Assembly (NCBI RefSeq): GCF_018326305.1
Contig: NZ_AP023416.1
Span: 682,001-746,000, forward strand
DNA: 64,000 bases
Source of the DNA: Vescimonas fastidiosa
GTDB taxonomy: Bacteria; Bacillota; Clostridia; Oscillospirales; Oscillospiraceae
Direction: 5' to 3'
A program made the translations under genes and the position numbers. Position 1 is the first letter of the stretch; every line of letters starts with the position of its first letter. The notes beneath the pieces were generated by a model. It made no database searches. It was given only the letters and a program-made list of their open reading frames with translations, and was not told the origin of the DNA. Shown here piece by piece: positions 41,448-51,397 of the stretch.

Positions 41448-41615
41448 TCAGACAAATTCAAGTTCACATGAAAAAAGCCCGCTGATTTCGGTCAGCGGGC
41501 TTTTGAGACTGTCGGCGATGTTATAGCGCTGCTGCAGCAGATCCCCTAAAATCATGGGAACGGCAAACAGCAGCATGGATTTGGTAACAGGACCCTTCGT
41601 TAAATCCTGATTCAT
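41448..41615 (-). pseudogene. MATE-family efflux pump, N-terminal remnant
   Basis: From ATG 41615, with GGAGG 7 bases ahead, the frame encodes MNQDLTKGPVTKSMLLFAVP and then ILGDLLQQRYNIADS, the first helix of a MATE transporter. After about 37 residues the similarity stops and the frame runs through a terminator hairpin. A full MATE pump needs about 450 residues, so this is a 5' stub with intact control signals. Confidence 0.8.
41471..41504. terminator. Bidirectional terminator between lysS and the MATE remnant
   Basis: AAAAAAGCCCGCTGA-TTTCGG-TCAGCGGGCTTTT. It lies 81 bases after lysS and inside the reading frame of the minus-strand remnant. Confidence 0.9.
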
Positions 41616-41658
41616 AGCGTGCCTCCGAAATGCAAGAAAAAACCTGCATTTTGAAAGC

Positions 41659-41723
41659 ATTGCAGGTCTATTAAAGCATTCTGTCAATATTCTATTTACA
41701 TTTTGTGGGAGCGGTGCTATTAT
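41659..41723. promoter_or_regulatory. Divergent promoter pair of the decayed locus
   Basis: Plus strand: TTTACA at 41695-41700, 17 bases, TATTAT at 41718-41723. Minus strand: TTGACA at 41687-41682, 17 bases, TGCAAT at 41664-41659. Both promoters look functional though both genes are remnants. Confidence 0.7.
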
Positions 41724-41769
41724 AAGGCGTTAAAGATCATGGAAGGGCATGGCCTGCGGAGGATGCAAT

Positions 41770-41866
41770 ATGTATTTGGACGGACTGGACGGGTTGGATC
41801 AAAAGATTGTGCAGCTGCCACATGATCCTCTCGCGCATCAAGGACATCAAGGGCCTGCGGCTGTAA
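41770..41866 (+). pseudogene. Lrp/AsnC-type regulator remnant
   Basis: ATG 41770, preceded by GGAGGATG, starts MYLDGLDGLDQKIVQL, the entry of an AsnC-type winged helix. After about 16 codons the frame changes, and a second frame gives MILSRIKDIKGLRL then TAA, which looks like the protein's C-terminal end. The middle is deleted. Together with the divergent MATE stub this is a fossil of a regulator/pump pair. Confidence 0.65.
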
Positions 41867-41941
41867 GCCCTTGCCCCCTGGCCAAACTAAAAACCCCGGG
41901 TCTATAGCCCGGGAATCAAATTTGCAACTGAAGGGATAAAA

Positions 41942-43402
41942 ATGTTAAGACTCAGAAACAGACCCTCCCTCGACCTGCTTTCCGGCAGCGAAGGATGGGT
42001 GATCTTCAAATTTTCCGTACCGATCATTCTCTCTTACCTGCTTCAGCAGATCTATACCATCAGCGATGCCGCCATCTGCGGCCAGACCCTCAGCGTCGAT
42101 GAAATTGCAGGCGTAAATGATGTTTTCCCGATCCTCTTTATATTCCTGCAGTTTGCAGTGGGCTGCACCGCCGGATTCTCGGTGATAACCTCCATAGCGG
42201 CGGGGCAGGGCGATAAACCCGGGGTCAGAAGATCCTTCGCGGCGCAGCTCATTCTCGGCGGTGCTATGTCCCTGCTGCTGACCGCCATCGCCATACTGGC
42301 CCTGGGGCCCCTGCTTCGCTTCATCGGCCTGTCCGAGACAAATCCCGGCGTCTGGAAGGCCGCCTATCAGTATTCCCTGATAATTTTCATCGGCATATTC
42401 GCCCAGTTTTACTACAATCTGATTTGCTCCGTCCTGCGGAGCCTGGGAGACTCCACAACGCCGCTGATTTTCCTGCTGTTTTCCACCGTGCTGAATATCG
42501 GCCTGGACCTGTTTTTCATCCTTGCGCTCAGGCTCGGGGTCGTTGGCGCGGCGGTGGCAACCGTGCTGGCCCAGGCATTGAGCGCGGTACTGTGCCTGAT
42601 CTACGCGTTCAGGAAATACGAGGAGCTCCACCCCACGAAAAGTGACTTCCATGTGGCCCTTTCCTTCTATGTCCGGCACCTGAGACAGGGCATTCCCATG
42701 GGCCTTCAGTTCTCGGTGCTGGCAATCGGCATCATCGTGATGCAGCGCGCGCTTGTGGGCTTTGACATCGGCGAGGGCGGGGTCATGGTAGCCGGCAATC
42801 CCGCCCAGAACGGATTCGGCGCCGCCAATAAGCTCAATAACTTCCTTATGTGCCCCATGAACGCCCTGAGCACGGCCATCGTCTGCTTCCATGCCCAGAA
42901 TTTGGGCGCGGGACGGCAGGACCGGATCCGCCGCGGCACCGTAAAAAGCCTGCTTATCGGCCTTGCCATGTATGGGATTCTCGGCGGCCTCGGTATGCTT
43001 CTCACCATAAACGGCGCGTACCAGCACCTGTTTATGAGTGCGGATAAGATCACGGAGGCCACGATCCGCTACGGAAATATCTATCTTTATGTGGACCTGG
43101 CCCTGTATTTCATGCTGATGATCCTGTTTGTTTTCAGGGCGGCGGTCCAGGGCGTCGGACACGCGGAGTACGCGCTGGTGGCCGGCTGTGCCGAGCTGGT
43201 GGCGCGGGTCCTGATCTGCGCATTTCTCCCGGCGATGGTAAACGGCGGGCCCATCGACTCCTCGGCCTCCACCGGGGCGTATATTGCCCTGTGCTTCGGA
43301 GATCCGGGGGCGTGGACCCTGGCGGTGGCTTCGCTGATTTATCCGGCGGCGCGGTATCTGTTCGGTGCAAAAAGTAAAAAACAGCGGAGCCTGTCCGCAT
43401 AA
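41942..43402 (+). CDS. MATE family efflux transporter
   Basis: A 486-residue cytoplasmic-membrane drug/organic-cation antiporter with about twelve hydrophobic helices in two halves. The start LFKFSVPIILSYLLQQ-like stretch (here FKFSVPIILSYLLQQIY) and the matching second-half FVRHLRQGIPMGLQFS-type segment are the family's paired P-rich motifs. GAAGGGAT stands before ATG 41942. It lies next to the decayed MATE stub but is not its continuation: strand and N-terminal sequence differ. Substrate unknown. Confidence 0.9.
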   Translation: MLRLRNRPSLDLLSGSEGWVIFKFSVPIILSYLLQQIYTISDAAICGQTLSVDEIAGVNDVFPILFIFLQFAVGCTAGFSVITSIAAGQGDKPGVRRSFAAQLILGGAMSLLLTAIAILALGPLLRFIGLSETNPGVWKAAYQYSLIIFIGIFAQFYYNLICSVLRSLGDSTTPLIFLLFSTVLNIGLDLFFILALRLGVVGAAVATVLAQALSAVLCLIYAFRKYEELHPTKSDFHVALSFYVRHLRQGIPMGLQFSVLAIGIIVMQRALVGFDIGEGGVMVAGNPAQNGFGAANKLNNFLMCPMNALSTAIVCFHAQNLGAGRQDRIRRGTVKSLLIGLAMYGILGGLGMLLTINGAYQHLFMSADKITEATIRYGNIYLYVDLALYFMLMILFVFRAAVQGVGHAEYALVAGCAELVARVLICAFLPAMVNGGPIDSSASTGAYIALCFGDPGAWTLAVASLIYPAARYLFGAKSKKQRSLSA

Positions 43403-43462
43403 AACTTCATGCAGGAACGCTGCACCACGAAAATGCGCAAATGCCGGTGCATGAAGTTTTTT
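43403..43462 (+). terminator. Terminator after the MATE gene
   Basis: AAAACTTCATGCA and TGCATGAAGTTTTTT arms about 33 bases apart; the enclosed arm contains GTGCATTT-like sub-hairpins. Confidence 0.8.
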
Positions 43463-43483
43463 GTGCATCATTTCCGGTTGCCC

Positions 43484-44310
43484 CGTAGGGGCGAGGAAAT
43501 GGCACATTTCTTATTTTGCTATGCTTTTGCATAGCAAAACGCGCCCGTATACCCCCTGCCCCCTTGCACCGGCAGCGGCCACAGGGGGGAGACTTTCCCG
43601 GTCCGCACCCCTCCCGATCCCATCTGAAAATCCCTCTCCTTTGCCGCAGATTTACCTCTGCGGCAAAAAATTTTCTTGACATCGCAAAAAAATACTGCTT
43701 TATTATATAGGTATATGATATAGACGCATGCCCCTCCGTAGGGGCGACCCTTGCGGTCGCCCGCCCCCCGCACTTCCTGCAACGCTTCCGTAGGGGCCGA
43801 TGCCCACATCGGCCCGCCTACCGCACCCCTTGTAAAAACCCTGTCATTGCGAGACCAGTTCGCAAACTGGTCGTGGCAATCCGCACCCCCCGTCCCCATG
43901 GCCCCCTTGCCTAAAGGGGGCTGGCACGGCGAAGCCGTGACTGGGGGATTCCTTTCCCGCACTCCCGGCAGGGCACACGGGCCCTGCCCTACAAGGTGTT
44001 GCGTTATTGGGCCCGGGCGGACAGGGTCGTCCGCCCCTACAATCGCTTCCGTAGGGGCCGATGCCCACATCGGCCCGCTCCCCGCACCCCTTGTAACCCT
44101 CCGTAGGGGCGACCCTTGCGGTCGCCCGCCCCCCGCACCTCTTGCACCCTATCCGTAGGGGGCGGCGTCCCCGACGCCCCGTTTTACCGCACTTATTGTC
44201 ATCCGTAGGGGCGGACGCCTCTGTCCGCCCGCCGGACATTCCCCCGCACCCCTTGTAAAAAACCTGTCATTGCGAAGCCAGTGCGCACACTGGCTGTGGC
44301 AATCCGCATC
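43484..44310. repeat. Largest repeat island (43.5-44.3 kb)
   Basis: No gene in 43403-44361. Besides many short palindromes (43739, 43787, 44050, 44100, 44155, 44203), it has TGTCATTGCGA repeats at 43843 and 44263 and a GGCCCCCTTGCC repeat at about 43900. A hairpin TTTTGCTATGC-TTTT-GCATAGCAAAA lies at 43514-43540. An orphan promoter-like TTGACA (43676) with TATTAT (43701) has no gene behind it. Confidence 0.85.
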
Positions 44311-44361
44311 CCGCACCCCATGCACCCCCATCCTTCTACTCCACCCAAAGGAGGCCCCTCC

Positions 44362-45135
44362 ATGGACCGCATCACATCCCGCGCCAATCCTCTGCTTTCC
44401 CATATCCGCCGCCTGTCCTCCGATGCTGCTTACCGCCGCCAAAGCGGTCAGTTCGTGGGCGACAGCCCCAAACTGCTCCGGGAGGCCCTGCAGTGGGGGG
44501 TGGAGCCGGTGTGCGTGGTCTGCACCGAGGGAGTGACCCTTCCCACCCTCCCGGAGTGTGTCCGGGTCGTCTGCGTGCCCGGGGATGTCATGGCCTCCGT
44601 TTCTCCCATGAAAAGCCCTCAGGGCGTTTTGTTCACAGGCCGCATCCCGGCCCTCACCCCGCCCGAAAAGCTCACCGGGCGGCGTTATGTGGCCCTGGAG
44701 GGGGTTCAGGACCCCGGCAATGTGGGCGCGGTGCTGCGCACCCTGGACGCCTTTGACGGGGACGGGCTTTTTCTCCTCCCCGGCTGTGCCGACCCTTATA
44801 GTCCCAAAACCCTCCGCTCCTCCATGGGCGCCCTGTTCCGCCGCCCGGTGTGGTCCTGCTCGGCTTCGGAGCTTTGCCGGCTGCTGCAAAGGAGCGGCCT
44901 GCCCCTCTACGGCGCCGCCCTCCGCCTCGACACCCTGGACGCCCGCACCGTGGACCTGACCCGGGCCGCCGTGGCCATCGGCAGCGAGGGCCGGGGCCTG
45001 TCCCGGGAGCTGTTGGCCCTTTGCGACGGCACCGTCCGCATCCCCATGTCCCCGCGCTGCGAGTCTCTCAATGCCGCCGTAGCCGCCTCCGTCCTTTTGT
45101 GGGAGGGCTACCGGGGCAGTGACGGGAGGGAGTGA
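44362..45135 (+). CDS. SpoU/TrmH-family RNA 2'-O-methyltransferase
   Basis: A 257-residue SAM-dependent methyltransferase of the SPOUT class acting on rRNA or tRNA riboses. The N-terminal substrate domain starts MDRITSRANPLLSHIRRL; the catalytic knot shows motif 1 ALEGVQDPGNVGAVLRT, motif 2 AIGSEGRGLS and motif 3 ESLNAAVAASVLL. ATG 44362 follows AAAGGAGG; a long upstream extension of the frame is repeat sequence. dprA follows after 6 bases. Confidence 0.9.
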   Translation: MDRITSRANPLLSHIRRLSSDAAYRRQSGQFVGDSPKLLREALQWGVEPVCVVCTEGVTLPTLPECVRVVCVPGDVMASVSPMKSPQGVLFTGRIPALTPPEKLTGRRYVALEGVQDPGNVGAVLRTLDAFDGDGLFLLPGCADPYSPKTLRSSMGALFRRPVWSCSASELCRLLQRSGLPLYGAALRLDTLDARTVDLTRAAVAIGSEGRGLSRELLALCDGTVRIPMSPRCESLNAAVAASVLLWEGYRGSDGRE

Positions 45136-45141
45136 GAAGCT

Positions 45142-46368
45142 ATGTCTGCCCTGCAATACTGGATTTGGCTCTCCACCAGGCCCCATCTCACCACGGCCTG
45201 CAAGTGTGCGCTTTTGGCCCGCTTCGGCTCTGCCGAGGAGGTTTACTATGCCGACCCTCAGGCCCTTTCGTCGGTGGAGCCCTTGGGAAAGGAGCAGCTG
45301 GACTCTCTTTCCGATAAATCTTTGGATAAGGCCCTGGCCATCCTGGACCGCTGCGCCCGGAAGGATGTGTTCGTCCTCACCCTCCACGATGCGCTCTACC
45401 CCCAGCGCCTGCGCAATATCTTCGACCCGCCTCTGCTGCTCTACGGCAAGGGGGCCATGCCCTCCTTCGATGACGAGGCTGCCATCGCCGTGGTGGGCAC
45501 CCGCAGCTGCTCGCCCTACGGTCTCCGCTCGGCGGAGCATTTCGGCTATTCTCTGGCCCGGGAGGGCGCTCTGGTGGTCTCCGGCCTGGCCCGGGGCATC
45601 GACGCCTCGGCCCATGAGGGAGCGCTTCGGGCCGGCGGCATCACGGCGGCGGTGCTGGGCTGCGGCCCGGATATTGCCTATCCCGCCGAAAACGCCCGGC
45701 TCTATGCCGATATTCTCTCCTCCGGCGTGGTGCTTTCCGAGTATCCGCCGGGCACCGAGGCCCGCTCCTGGCATTTTCCCGTCCGCAACCGCATCATCAG
45801 CGGCCTGAGCGTGGCGACCCTGGTAGTGGAGGCCCCGGAAAAGAGCGGCGCGCTTATCACCGCTGCCACGGCTTTGGATCAGGGACGGGAGGTGTTCGCC
45901 GTCCCCGGGCCCATCGACGCCCGGACCAGTCTGGGCTGCAACGCCCTGCTTCGGGATGGGGCGGGTCTGGCTGCCCAGAGCAGCGATATTCTCAGCGGCT
46001 ATTATCTCCGCTTTCCCCATAAGCTGCATCCCCGGGGCGACAGGCCGCCTCTGGCGGAGCCGCCTGCCGGGCCGGAGGATACCCCCCGGTGGGAAAAACC
46101 CGTGCAGGATAAGCCCTGGTCTCCCCAGCCGGCTGCCCCGGCCCTTCCCCGGCGCAGCGCCCGGGATCTCAGTGACCTGGAGCTCTCCCTCCTGCGCATT
46201 TTAGACGATAAAATCCCCCTGCTGATCGATGAGGCCGCCGACCGCTTACAGCTGCCGGTAGCCCAAGTCCTCTCAGCGGTAACGATCATGGAAATAGACG
46301 GCCTCATCCGCCGAGAGGGTATGCGAAAGTACCTGCGGACCGTGGAGGTCGAGGAAACAAAGGAGTAA
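45142..46368 (+). CDS. dprA: DNA-processing protein DprA
   Basis: A 408-residue single-strand DNA-binding protein that loads RecA during natural transformation; it is widespread also in bacteria not known to be competent. The N-terminal helical part is followed by the Rossmann-like core with AVVGTRSCSPYGLRSAEHF, SGLARGIDASAHEGAL and VVEAPEKSGALITA, and a C-terminal winged helix (about 345-400). Next comes topA after 9 bases, the conserved dprA-topA-trmFO order of Firmicutes. Confidence 0.95.
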   Translation: MSALQYWIWLSTRPHLTTACKCALLARFGSAEEVYYADPQALSSVEPLGKEQLDSLSDKSLDKALAILDRCARKDVFVLTLHDALYPQRLRNIFDPPLLLYGKGAMPSFDDEAAIAVVGTRSCSPYGLRSAEHFGYSLAREGALVVSGLARGIDASAHEGALRAGGITAAVLGCGPDIAYPAENARLYADILSSGVVLSEYPPGTEARSWHFPVRNRIISGLSVATLVVEAPEKSGALITAATALDQGREVFAVPGPIDARTSLGCNALLRDGAGLAAQSSDILSGYYLRFPHKLHPRGDRPPLAEPPAGPEDTPRWEKPVQDKPWSPQPAAPALPRRSARDLSDLELSLLRILDDKIPLLIDEAADRLQLPVAQVLSAVTIMEIDGLIRREGMRKYLRTVEVEETKE

Positions 46369-46377
46369 AAAGGAACT

Positions 46378-48672
46378 ATGGCAAAAAAGGCTGCAAAAAA
46401 TCTGGTCATTGTGGAGTCCCCGGCCAAGGCCAAGACCATTGGCAAGTACCTGGGCCCGGACTACGAGGTCATGGCCAGCATGGGCCACCTGCGCGATCTG
46501 CCCAAGAGCAAGATCGGCATTGATTTTGAAAACGATTTTAAGCCCGACTACCGGGCCATCCGGGGCAAGGAGGACATCATCAAGAGCCTGAAAAAGGCGG
46601 CGGATAAGGCCGACATGGTCTATCTTGCCACCGACCCGGACCGTGAGGGAGAGGCCATCAGCTGGCATCTGAAATACCTGCTGGATCTGGACGATGCCAA
46701 GACCCGCCGTGTCACCTTCAACGAGATCACAAAAAAAGTGGTGCAGGAGAGCATCGCCGCCCCCCGGCGCATCGACCAGGACCTGGTGGACGCCCAGCAG
46801 GCCCGGCGCGTTTTAGACCGTATCGTGGGCTACCGCCTGTCCCCGCTGCTGTGGAAGAAGATCCGCCGGGGCTTGTCTGCCGGCCGGGTCCAGTCCGTGG
46901 CCATGCGTTTGGTGGCCCAGCGGGAGAAGGAAATTGAGACCTTCGTGCCCCAGGAGTATTGGACCTTGGATGCCCTGCTCCATAAGCAGGGGGATAAGAC
47001 CCTTTTTAAGGCCCATTACTACGGGAAAAACGGCAAAAAGTACGAGCCCGCCTCCCAGGCGGAGACCCAGGCCATCTGTGAGGATGTTATGTCCCGGACC
47101 TTCTCCGTCAAGAGCGTGAAGCGGGCGGATAAGCAGCGCTCTCCGTCCCCTCCCTTCACCACCTCCACCCTCCAGCAGGAGGCCTCCCGCAAGCTGAATA
47201 TGACCCCCCGCCGCACCATGGCCATCGCCCAGCAGCTGTATGAGGGCGTGGAGCTCAGCGGCGAGGGCGCCGTAGGTCTTATTACCTATATGCGTACCGA
47301 TTCTCTGCGCATCTCCCATGAGGCCCAGGTGGCCGCCCGTGCGCTCATCGACAGCCGCTACGGCGCCGCCTACCGTCCCAACGCCTTCCGCCAGTATAAG
47401 GCCAAGGCCGGGGCCCAGGACGCCCATGAGGCCATTCGCCCCAGCAATGTCAGCCTCACCCCCGAGCAGGTAAAGGGCGACCTCAGCGGCGAGCAGTACC
47501 GGCTCTATAAGCTCATTTGGAGCCGCTTTTTGGCCAGCCAGATGTCCAACGCCGTCTATGACAGCGTCACCGCCGAGCTTCAGGCGGGGGACCACAGCTT
47601 CCGTGCCAGCGCCAGCAGCCTGAAATTTGCCGGCTATGCCGCCGTGTACGAGGAGAGCCGGGACGAGGAGAAGGAGGAGAAGGAGCCCGCTCTGCCGCCT
47701 CTGGAGGAGGGGGAGACGGTGCAGCTGCAGAAGATGGAGCCCCTGCAGCATTTCACCCAGCCCCCCGCCCACTTTACCGACGCCTCCCTCATTCGCGCCC
47801 TGGAGGAAAACGGCATTGGCCGCCCCTCCACCTACGCTCCCACGGTGTCTACCATCCTGGACCGGGAGTATGTGGTCAAGGAGGGCAAGTATCTGCGCAT
47901 GACTCCCCTGGGGTCCGTGGTCAACGACTTGATGTGCCAGCGCTTCCCCAAGATCGTGGATGTGAAGTTTACCGCCAATATGGAAAAGGAGCTGGACGAG
48001 GTGGAGTCCGGCGATAAGAACTGGAAGGAGCTGCTGCGGGAGTTCTACGGCGACTTCGAGGAGAATCTCTCCCAGGTGGAAAAGGACATGGAGGGCGTGT
48101 ATCTCAAGGTGCCCGATGAGGTCAGCGAGGAGAAGTGCGATGTCTGCGGCCGCAACATGGTGGTCAAGAGCGGCCGCTTCGGCCGGTTCCTGGCCTGCCC
48201 CGGCTACCCGGAGTGTACCTTTACAAAGCCCCTGGTGGTCCAGATGCCGGGCCGCTGCCCCAAGTGCGGCGGGCGGCTTATGAAGCGCACCGGCGTCAGC
48301 CAAAAGAGCGGCAAGCAGTACACCTACTACTGCTGCGACCGCTCTACCGCCGCCGACGAAAGTCAGCGCTGTGACTTCCGCACCTGGGATGTACCCACCA
48401 AGGATGACTGCCCCCTGTGCGGTTGGACCATGTTCAAAAAATCCGGCAAGGGCTTCAACCGTCCCTTCTGCATCAACCCCGACTGTCCCAACTTCCTTCC
48501 CGAGGATAAACGGGGCTATCGGAAAAAGACCGAGGACGGCGGTGAAGCAGCCGGTGCAAAAACCGCCGCAAAAGCCGCCAAAAAGACCACCAAAAAGGTG
48601 ACCAAGGCTGCACCGAAGGGTGCCCAAAAGTCACCGAAAGTCACCGCCAAAAAGGGCGAGGAAAAGGAGTGA
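46378..48672 (+). CDS. topA: DNA topoisomerase I
   Basis: A 764-residue type IA topoisomerase that relaxes negative supercoils. The Toprim domain opens with [14 protein letters not shown], and DPDREGE carries its acidic residues; the catalytic Tyr304 lies in ITYMRTDS. Three C-terminal zinc-finger-like segments follow (CDVCGRNM...[15 protein letters not shown]..., CPLCGWTM...CINPDC), then a 60-residue Lys/Ala-rich basic tail. AAAAAGGAAC precedes the ATG; trmFO starts 2 bases after the stop. Confidence 0.96.
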   Translation: MAKKAAKNLVIVESPAKAKTIGKYLGPDYEVMASMGHLRDLPKSKIGIDFENDFKPDYRAIRGKEDIIKSLKKAADKADMVYLATDPDREGEAISWHLKYLLDLDDAKTRRVTFNEITKKVVQESIAAPRRIDQDLVDAQQARRVLDRIVGYRLSPLLWKKIRRGLSAGRVQSVAMRLVAQREKEIETFVPQEYWTLDALLHKQGDKTLFKAHYYGKNGKKYEPASQAETQAICEDVMSRTFSVKSVKRADKQRSPSPPFTTSTLQQEASRKLNMTPRRTMAIAQQLYEGVELSGEGAVGLITYMRTDSLRISHEAQVAARALIDSRYGAAYRPNAFRQYKAKAGAQDAHEAIRPSNVSLTPEQVKGDLSGEQYRLYKLIWSRFLASQMSNAVYDSVTAELQAGDHSFRASASSLKFAGYAAVYEESRDEEKEEKEPALPPLEEGETVQLQKMEPLQHFTQPPAHFTDASLIRALEENGIGRPSTYAPTVSTILDREYVVKEGKYLRMTPLGSVVNDLMCQRFPKIVDVKFTANMEKELDEVESGDKNWKELLREFYGDFEENLSQVEKDMEGVYLKVPDEVSEEKCDVCGRNMVVKSGRFGRFLACPGYPECTFTKPLVVQMPGRCPKCGGRLMKRTGVSQKSGKQYTYYCCDRSTAADESQRCDFRTWDVPTKDDCPLCGWTMFKKSGKGFNRPFCINPDCPNFLPEDKRGYRKKTEDGGEAAGAKTAAKAAKKTTKKVTKAAPKGAQKSPKVTAKKGEEKE

Positions 48673-48674
48673 GC

Positions 48675-49985
48675 ATGCAAGTAATGGTGATCGGCGCGGG
48701 TCTGGCGGGCAGTGAGGCTGCCTGGCAGCTGGCCCAAAGAGGGATCTGCGTAAGGCTTTGTGAGATGAAGCCGGAGAAGAAAATTCCCGCCCATGAAAGC
48801 GAATATTTTGCCGAGCTTTGCTGCAGCAATTCCCTGCGCTCGGACCAGCTGGAAAACGCCGTGGGCCTGCTGAAGGAGGAGCTGCGGCGGCTGGACAGCT
48901 TGATTTTGCGCTGCGCGGACGCCACTCGGGTCCCCGCCGGGGGCGCCCTGGCGGTGGACCGCCGGGGCTTTGCGAAAATGGTCACGGAGGCCGTCTGCAG
49001 CCACCCCAATATCGAGGTCGTCCCCGGCGAGGTGACGGAAATTCCGGAGGGGGAGGTGCTGATAGCCACCGGCCCTTTGACTTCCGATGCCTTTGCCGAA
49101 AAGCTCCTGGATCTATTGGGCCGGGAGAACACGACCTTAAACTTTTTCGATGCCGCCGCCCCGCTGATTTCCTTTGAAAGCGTGGACATGGATTCGGCGT
49201 ATTTTGCCTCCCGGTATGATAAGGGGACGCCGGATTATATCAACTGTCCCATGGAAAAAGACGAGTACCTGGCCTTTTGGAAAGCCCTGACGGAGGCGGA
49301 GGAGGCCCCGGTCCACGGCTTTGAGGACGGGCAGGTTTTCGAGGGGTGTATGCCTGTGGAGGTTATGGCCCGGCGGGGGGAGGACACCCTGCGCTACGGG
49401 CCCTTAAAGCCCCGGGGGCTGAAGGACCCCAAGACCGGCCGGGAGAGCTACGCCGTGGTACAGCTGCGCAAGGACAACGCCGACGGGTCCATCTATAACC
49501 TGGTGGGCTTCCAGACCCATCTCAAGTGGCCGGAGCAGAAGCGGGTATTTACCATGATCCCCGCTCTGAAGAATGCGCAGTTTTTGCGCTACGGGGTCAT
49601 GCACCGCAACACCTATTTGGACTCCCCCCGGCTGCTGGACCGCTATTACCGGCTGAAAACCCAGCCCCGCCTTGCCTTTGCCGGGCAGATGACCGGAGTG
49701 GAGGGCTATGTGGAGTCCTGCGCCAGCGGATTTTTAGCCGGGGTGGAGATGGCCCGCCGGCTCAAGGGGCAGCCGCCCCTGGACTTCCCTCGGGAGACGG
49801 CCATCGGAGCCCTGGGGCTGTATGTGAGCAACGAAAGCGTGGGAGCTTTCCAGCCTATGAACATCAATTTCGGGATTATCCCGCCTCTTGACCACCGGGT
49901 CAAGGGCAAGCGAAATAAGAATGCGGAGCTTTCCGCTCGCTCCCTGCAGATCATTGACCAAATGCGTGAGGAGGTGCTGACCTAA
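48675..49985 (+). CDS. trmFO: tRNA (uracil-54-C5)-methyltransferase TrmFO (folate/FAD)
   Basis: A 436-residue flavoenzyme forming m5U54 in tRNA with methylene-tetrahydrofolate. The FAD motif is [13 protein letters not shown], the conserved block is [12 protein letters not shown], and [18 protein letters not shown] is the late signature; active-site cysteines are in the latter two. ATG 48675 is chosen since AAAAGGAG ends 5 bases before it; a GTG at 48669 overlaps the ribosome site. The stop overlaps the plsX start by one base (TAATG). Confidence 0.95.
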   Translation: MQVMVIGAGLAGSEAAWQLAQRGICVRLCEMKPEKKIPAHESEYFAELCCSNSLRSDQLENAVGLLKEELRRLDSLILRCADATRVPAGGALAVDRRGFAKMVTEAVCSHPNIEVVPGEVTEIPEGEVLIATGPLTSDAFAEKLLDLLGRENTTLNFFDAAAPLISFESVDMDSAYFASRYDKGTPDYINCPMEKDEYLAFWKALTEAEEAPVHGFEDGQVFEGCMPVEVMARRGEDTLRYGPLKPRGLKDPKTGRESYAVVQLRKDNADGSIYNLVGFQTHLKWPEQKRVFTMIPALKNAQFLRYGVMHRNTYLDSPRLLDRYYRLKTQPRLAFAGQMTGVEGYVESCASGFLAGVEMARRLKGQPPLDFPRETAIGALGLYVSNESVGAFQPMNINFGIIPPLDHRVKGKRNKNAELSARSLQIIDQMREEVLT

Positions 49986-51004
49986 TGAAGATTATTGTAG
50001 ATGCCATGGGCGGCGACAATGCGCCCCTGGAAATCGTAAAGGGCGCTCTGGCCGGGCAGAAGCACTGGGGTGTGGACATCGTCCTCACCGGGGATGAAAA
50101 TGCCATCCGGGGGGCTCTGACCCGGTGCGGACAGCCGGAGGTGCCTACGGGCATGGAGATCATTTCCACCTCTCAGACCGTGGAAATGTGCGATGACCCG
50201 GCCACGGTGTTCCGCCGGAAGAAGGACACCTCCATGGGTGTGGGTCTGACCATGCTCCGGGAGGGGCAGGGGGATGCGCTGGTCTCCGCCGGGTCCACCG
50301 GGGCCCTGCTCACCGGGGCCACCCTCATCACCAAACGCATCCACGGCATCCGCCGGGCGGCGATGGCCCCGGTGATCCCCACCACCACGGGGCAGGCGGT
50401 GCTTATTGACTGCGGCGCCAATGCTGAGTGTACACCGGAGTACCTGGTGCAGTTTGCTTACTTAGGCAATTTCTACGCCCAGCAGGTGCTGGGGCTGGCC
50501 AAGCCCCGGGTGGGCCTGCTGAATATCGGCGCCGAGGACAGCAAGGGTACAGACCTGCAAAAGCAGACCCTGGCCCGGCTGCGCCAGGCTGCGGAGGAGG
50601 GCCACCTGCACTTCATCGGCAACATCGAGGCCAAGGAGGCCATCAAGGGCGGCTGTGATGTCATCGTGACGGACGGTTTTTCCGGGAATATCCTGCTGAA
50701 AACCATGGAGGGCGTAGGCTCCTTTGCCGGGTCGGCCCTGAAGGGGATGTTCAAGAAAAACCTGCTGACCAAGCTGGCCGCTCTGGCGGTGATGCCGGGG
50801 CTCAACGACTTCAAGGCCAAGCTGGACCCCAACAAGGTGGGCGGCACCGCCTTCATCGGCATTGCAAGGCCCGTTATCAAGGCCCACGGCGCCTCCAACG
50901 CCGAGGCCATTGAAAACGCCATCGGCCAGGCGGCGGCCTTCGCCCGCAGCGGCCTCATTGAAAAAATTGAGGAAAATGTGAATTTGATGAAAATTGAACA
51001 CTAA
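49985..51004 (+). CDS. plsX: Phosphate acyltransferase PlsX
   Basis: A 339-residue enzyme converting acyl-ACP to acyl phosphate for phospholipid synthesis. [22 protein letters not shown] and the late DGFSGNILLKTMEG are diagnostic. It shares one base with trmFO and is followed by acpP, its substrate carrier, after 79 bases. The usual fabD/fabG partners of the fatty-acid cluster are not here. Confidence 0.95.
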   Translation: MKIIVDAMGGDNAPLEIVKGALAGQKHWGVDIVLTGDENAIRGALTRCGQPEVPTGMEIISTSQTVEMCDDPATVFRRKKDTSMGVGLTMLREGQGDALVSAGSTGALLTGATLITKRIHGIRRAAMAPVIPTTTGQAVLIDCGANAECTPEYLVQFAYLGNFYAQQVLGLAKPRVGLLNIGAEDSKGTDLQKQTLARLRQAAEEGHLHFIGNIEAKEAIKGGCDVIVTDGFSGNILLKTMEGVGSFAGSALKGMFKKNLLTKLAALAVMPGLNDFKAKLDPNKVGGTAFIGIARPVIKAHGASNAEAIENAIGQAAAFARSGLIEKIEENVNLMKIEH

Positions 51005-51083
51005 ATACCAATTTCACTATTGACATACCTACGCCGATGCAGTATTCTTTTTCAAGATATATCCGAAAGGAGTTTTATTCAAT

Positions 51084-51332
51084 ATGACAGCAGAGGAAAT
51101 TTTCAAAACGATGCAGGACCTCATCGCCGAGCAGTTTGCCATCGACGCGGAGGAGATCACCATGGACAGCTCATTCGTGGATGACCTGGGCGCCGACTCC
51201 GTGGATCTGGTGGAGCTGGTGATGGCCATGGAGGAGGAGTTTGATGTGGGTGAGATCGACGAGGAGGATCTGGCCGGGCTGAAAACCGTCCGCGACTGCG
51301 TGCAGTATTTGAATCATAAAATCAACAGTTGA
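51084..51332 (+). CDS. acpP: Acyl carrier protein
   Basis: An 82-residue acidic carrier of fatty-acid chains. The phosphopantetheine Ser is in the motif [22 protein letters not shown] precedes the ATG. It lies between plsX and rnc, as in many Firmicutes. A terminator hairpin separates it from rnc. Confidence 0.96.
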   Translation: MTAEEIFKTMQDLIAEQFAIDAEEITMDSSFVDDLGADSVDLVELVMAMEEEFDVGEIDEEDLAGLKTVRDCVQYLNHKINS

Positions 51333-51340
51333 AAAAAGAG

Positions 51341-51369
51341 ACCCCACATCCCCGTGGGGTTTCCTTTTT
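51341..51369 (+). terminator. Hairpin between acpP and rnc
   Basis: ACCCCAC-ATCCCC-GTGGGGT followed by TTCCTTTTT; may reduce read-through into rnc. Confidence 0.75.
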
Positions 51370-51397
51370 CAGTTGTGGAGAGGAGATTATTTATCTT

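Noticed and set aside
44281..44361. Upstream extension of the SpoU methyltransferase
   Set aside because: The extra 27 codons are repeat sequence, and AAAGGAGG supports the ATG at 44362.
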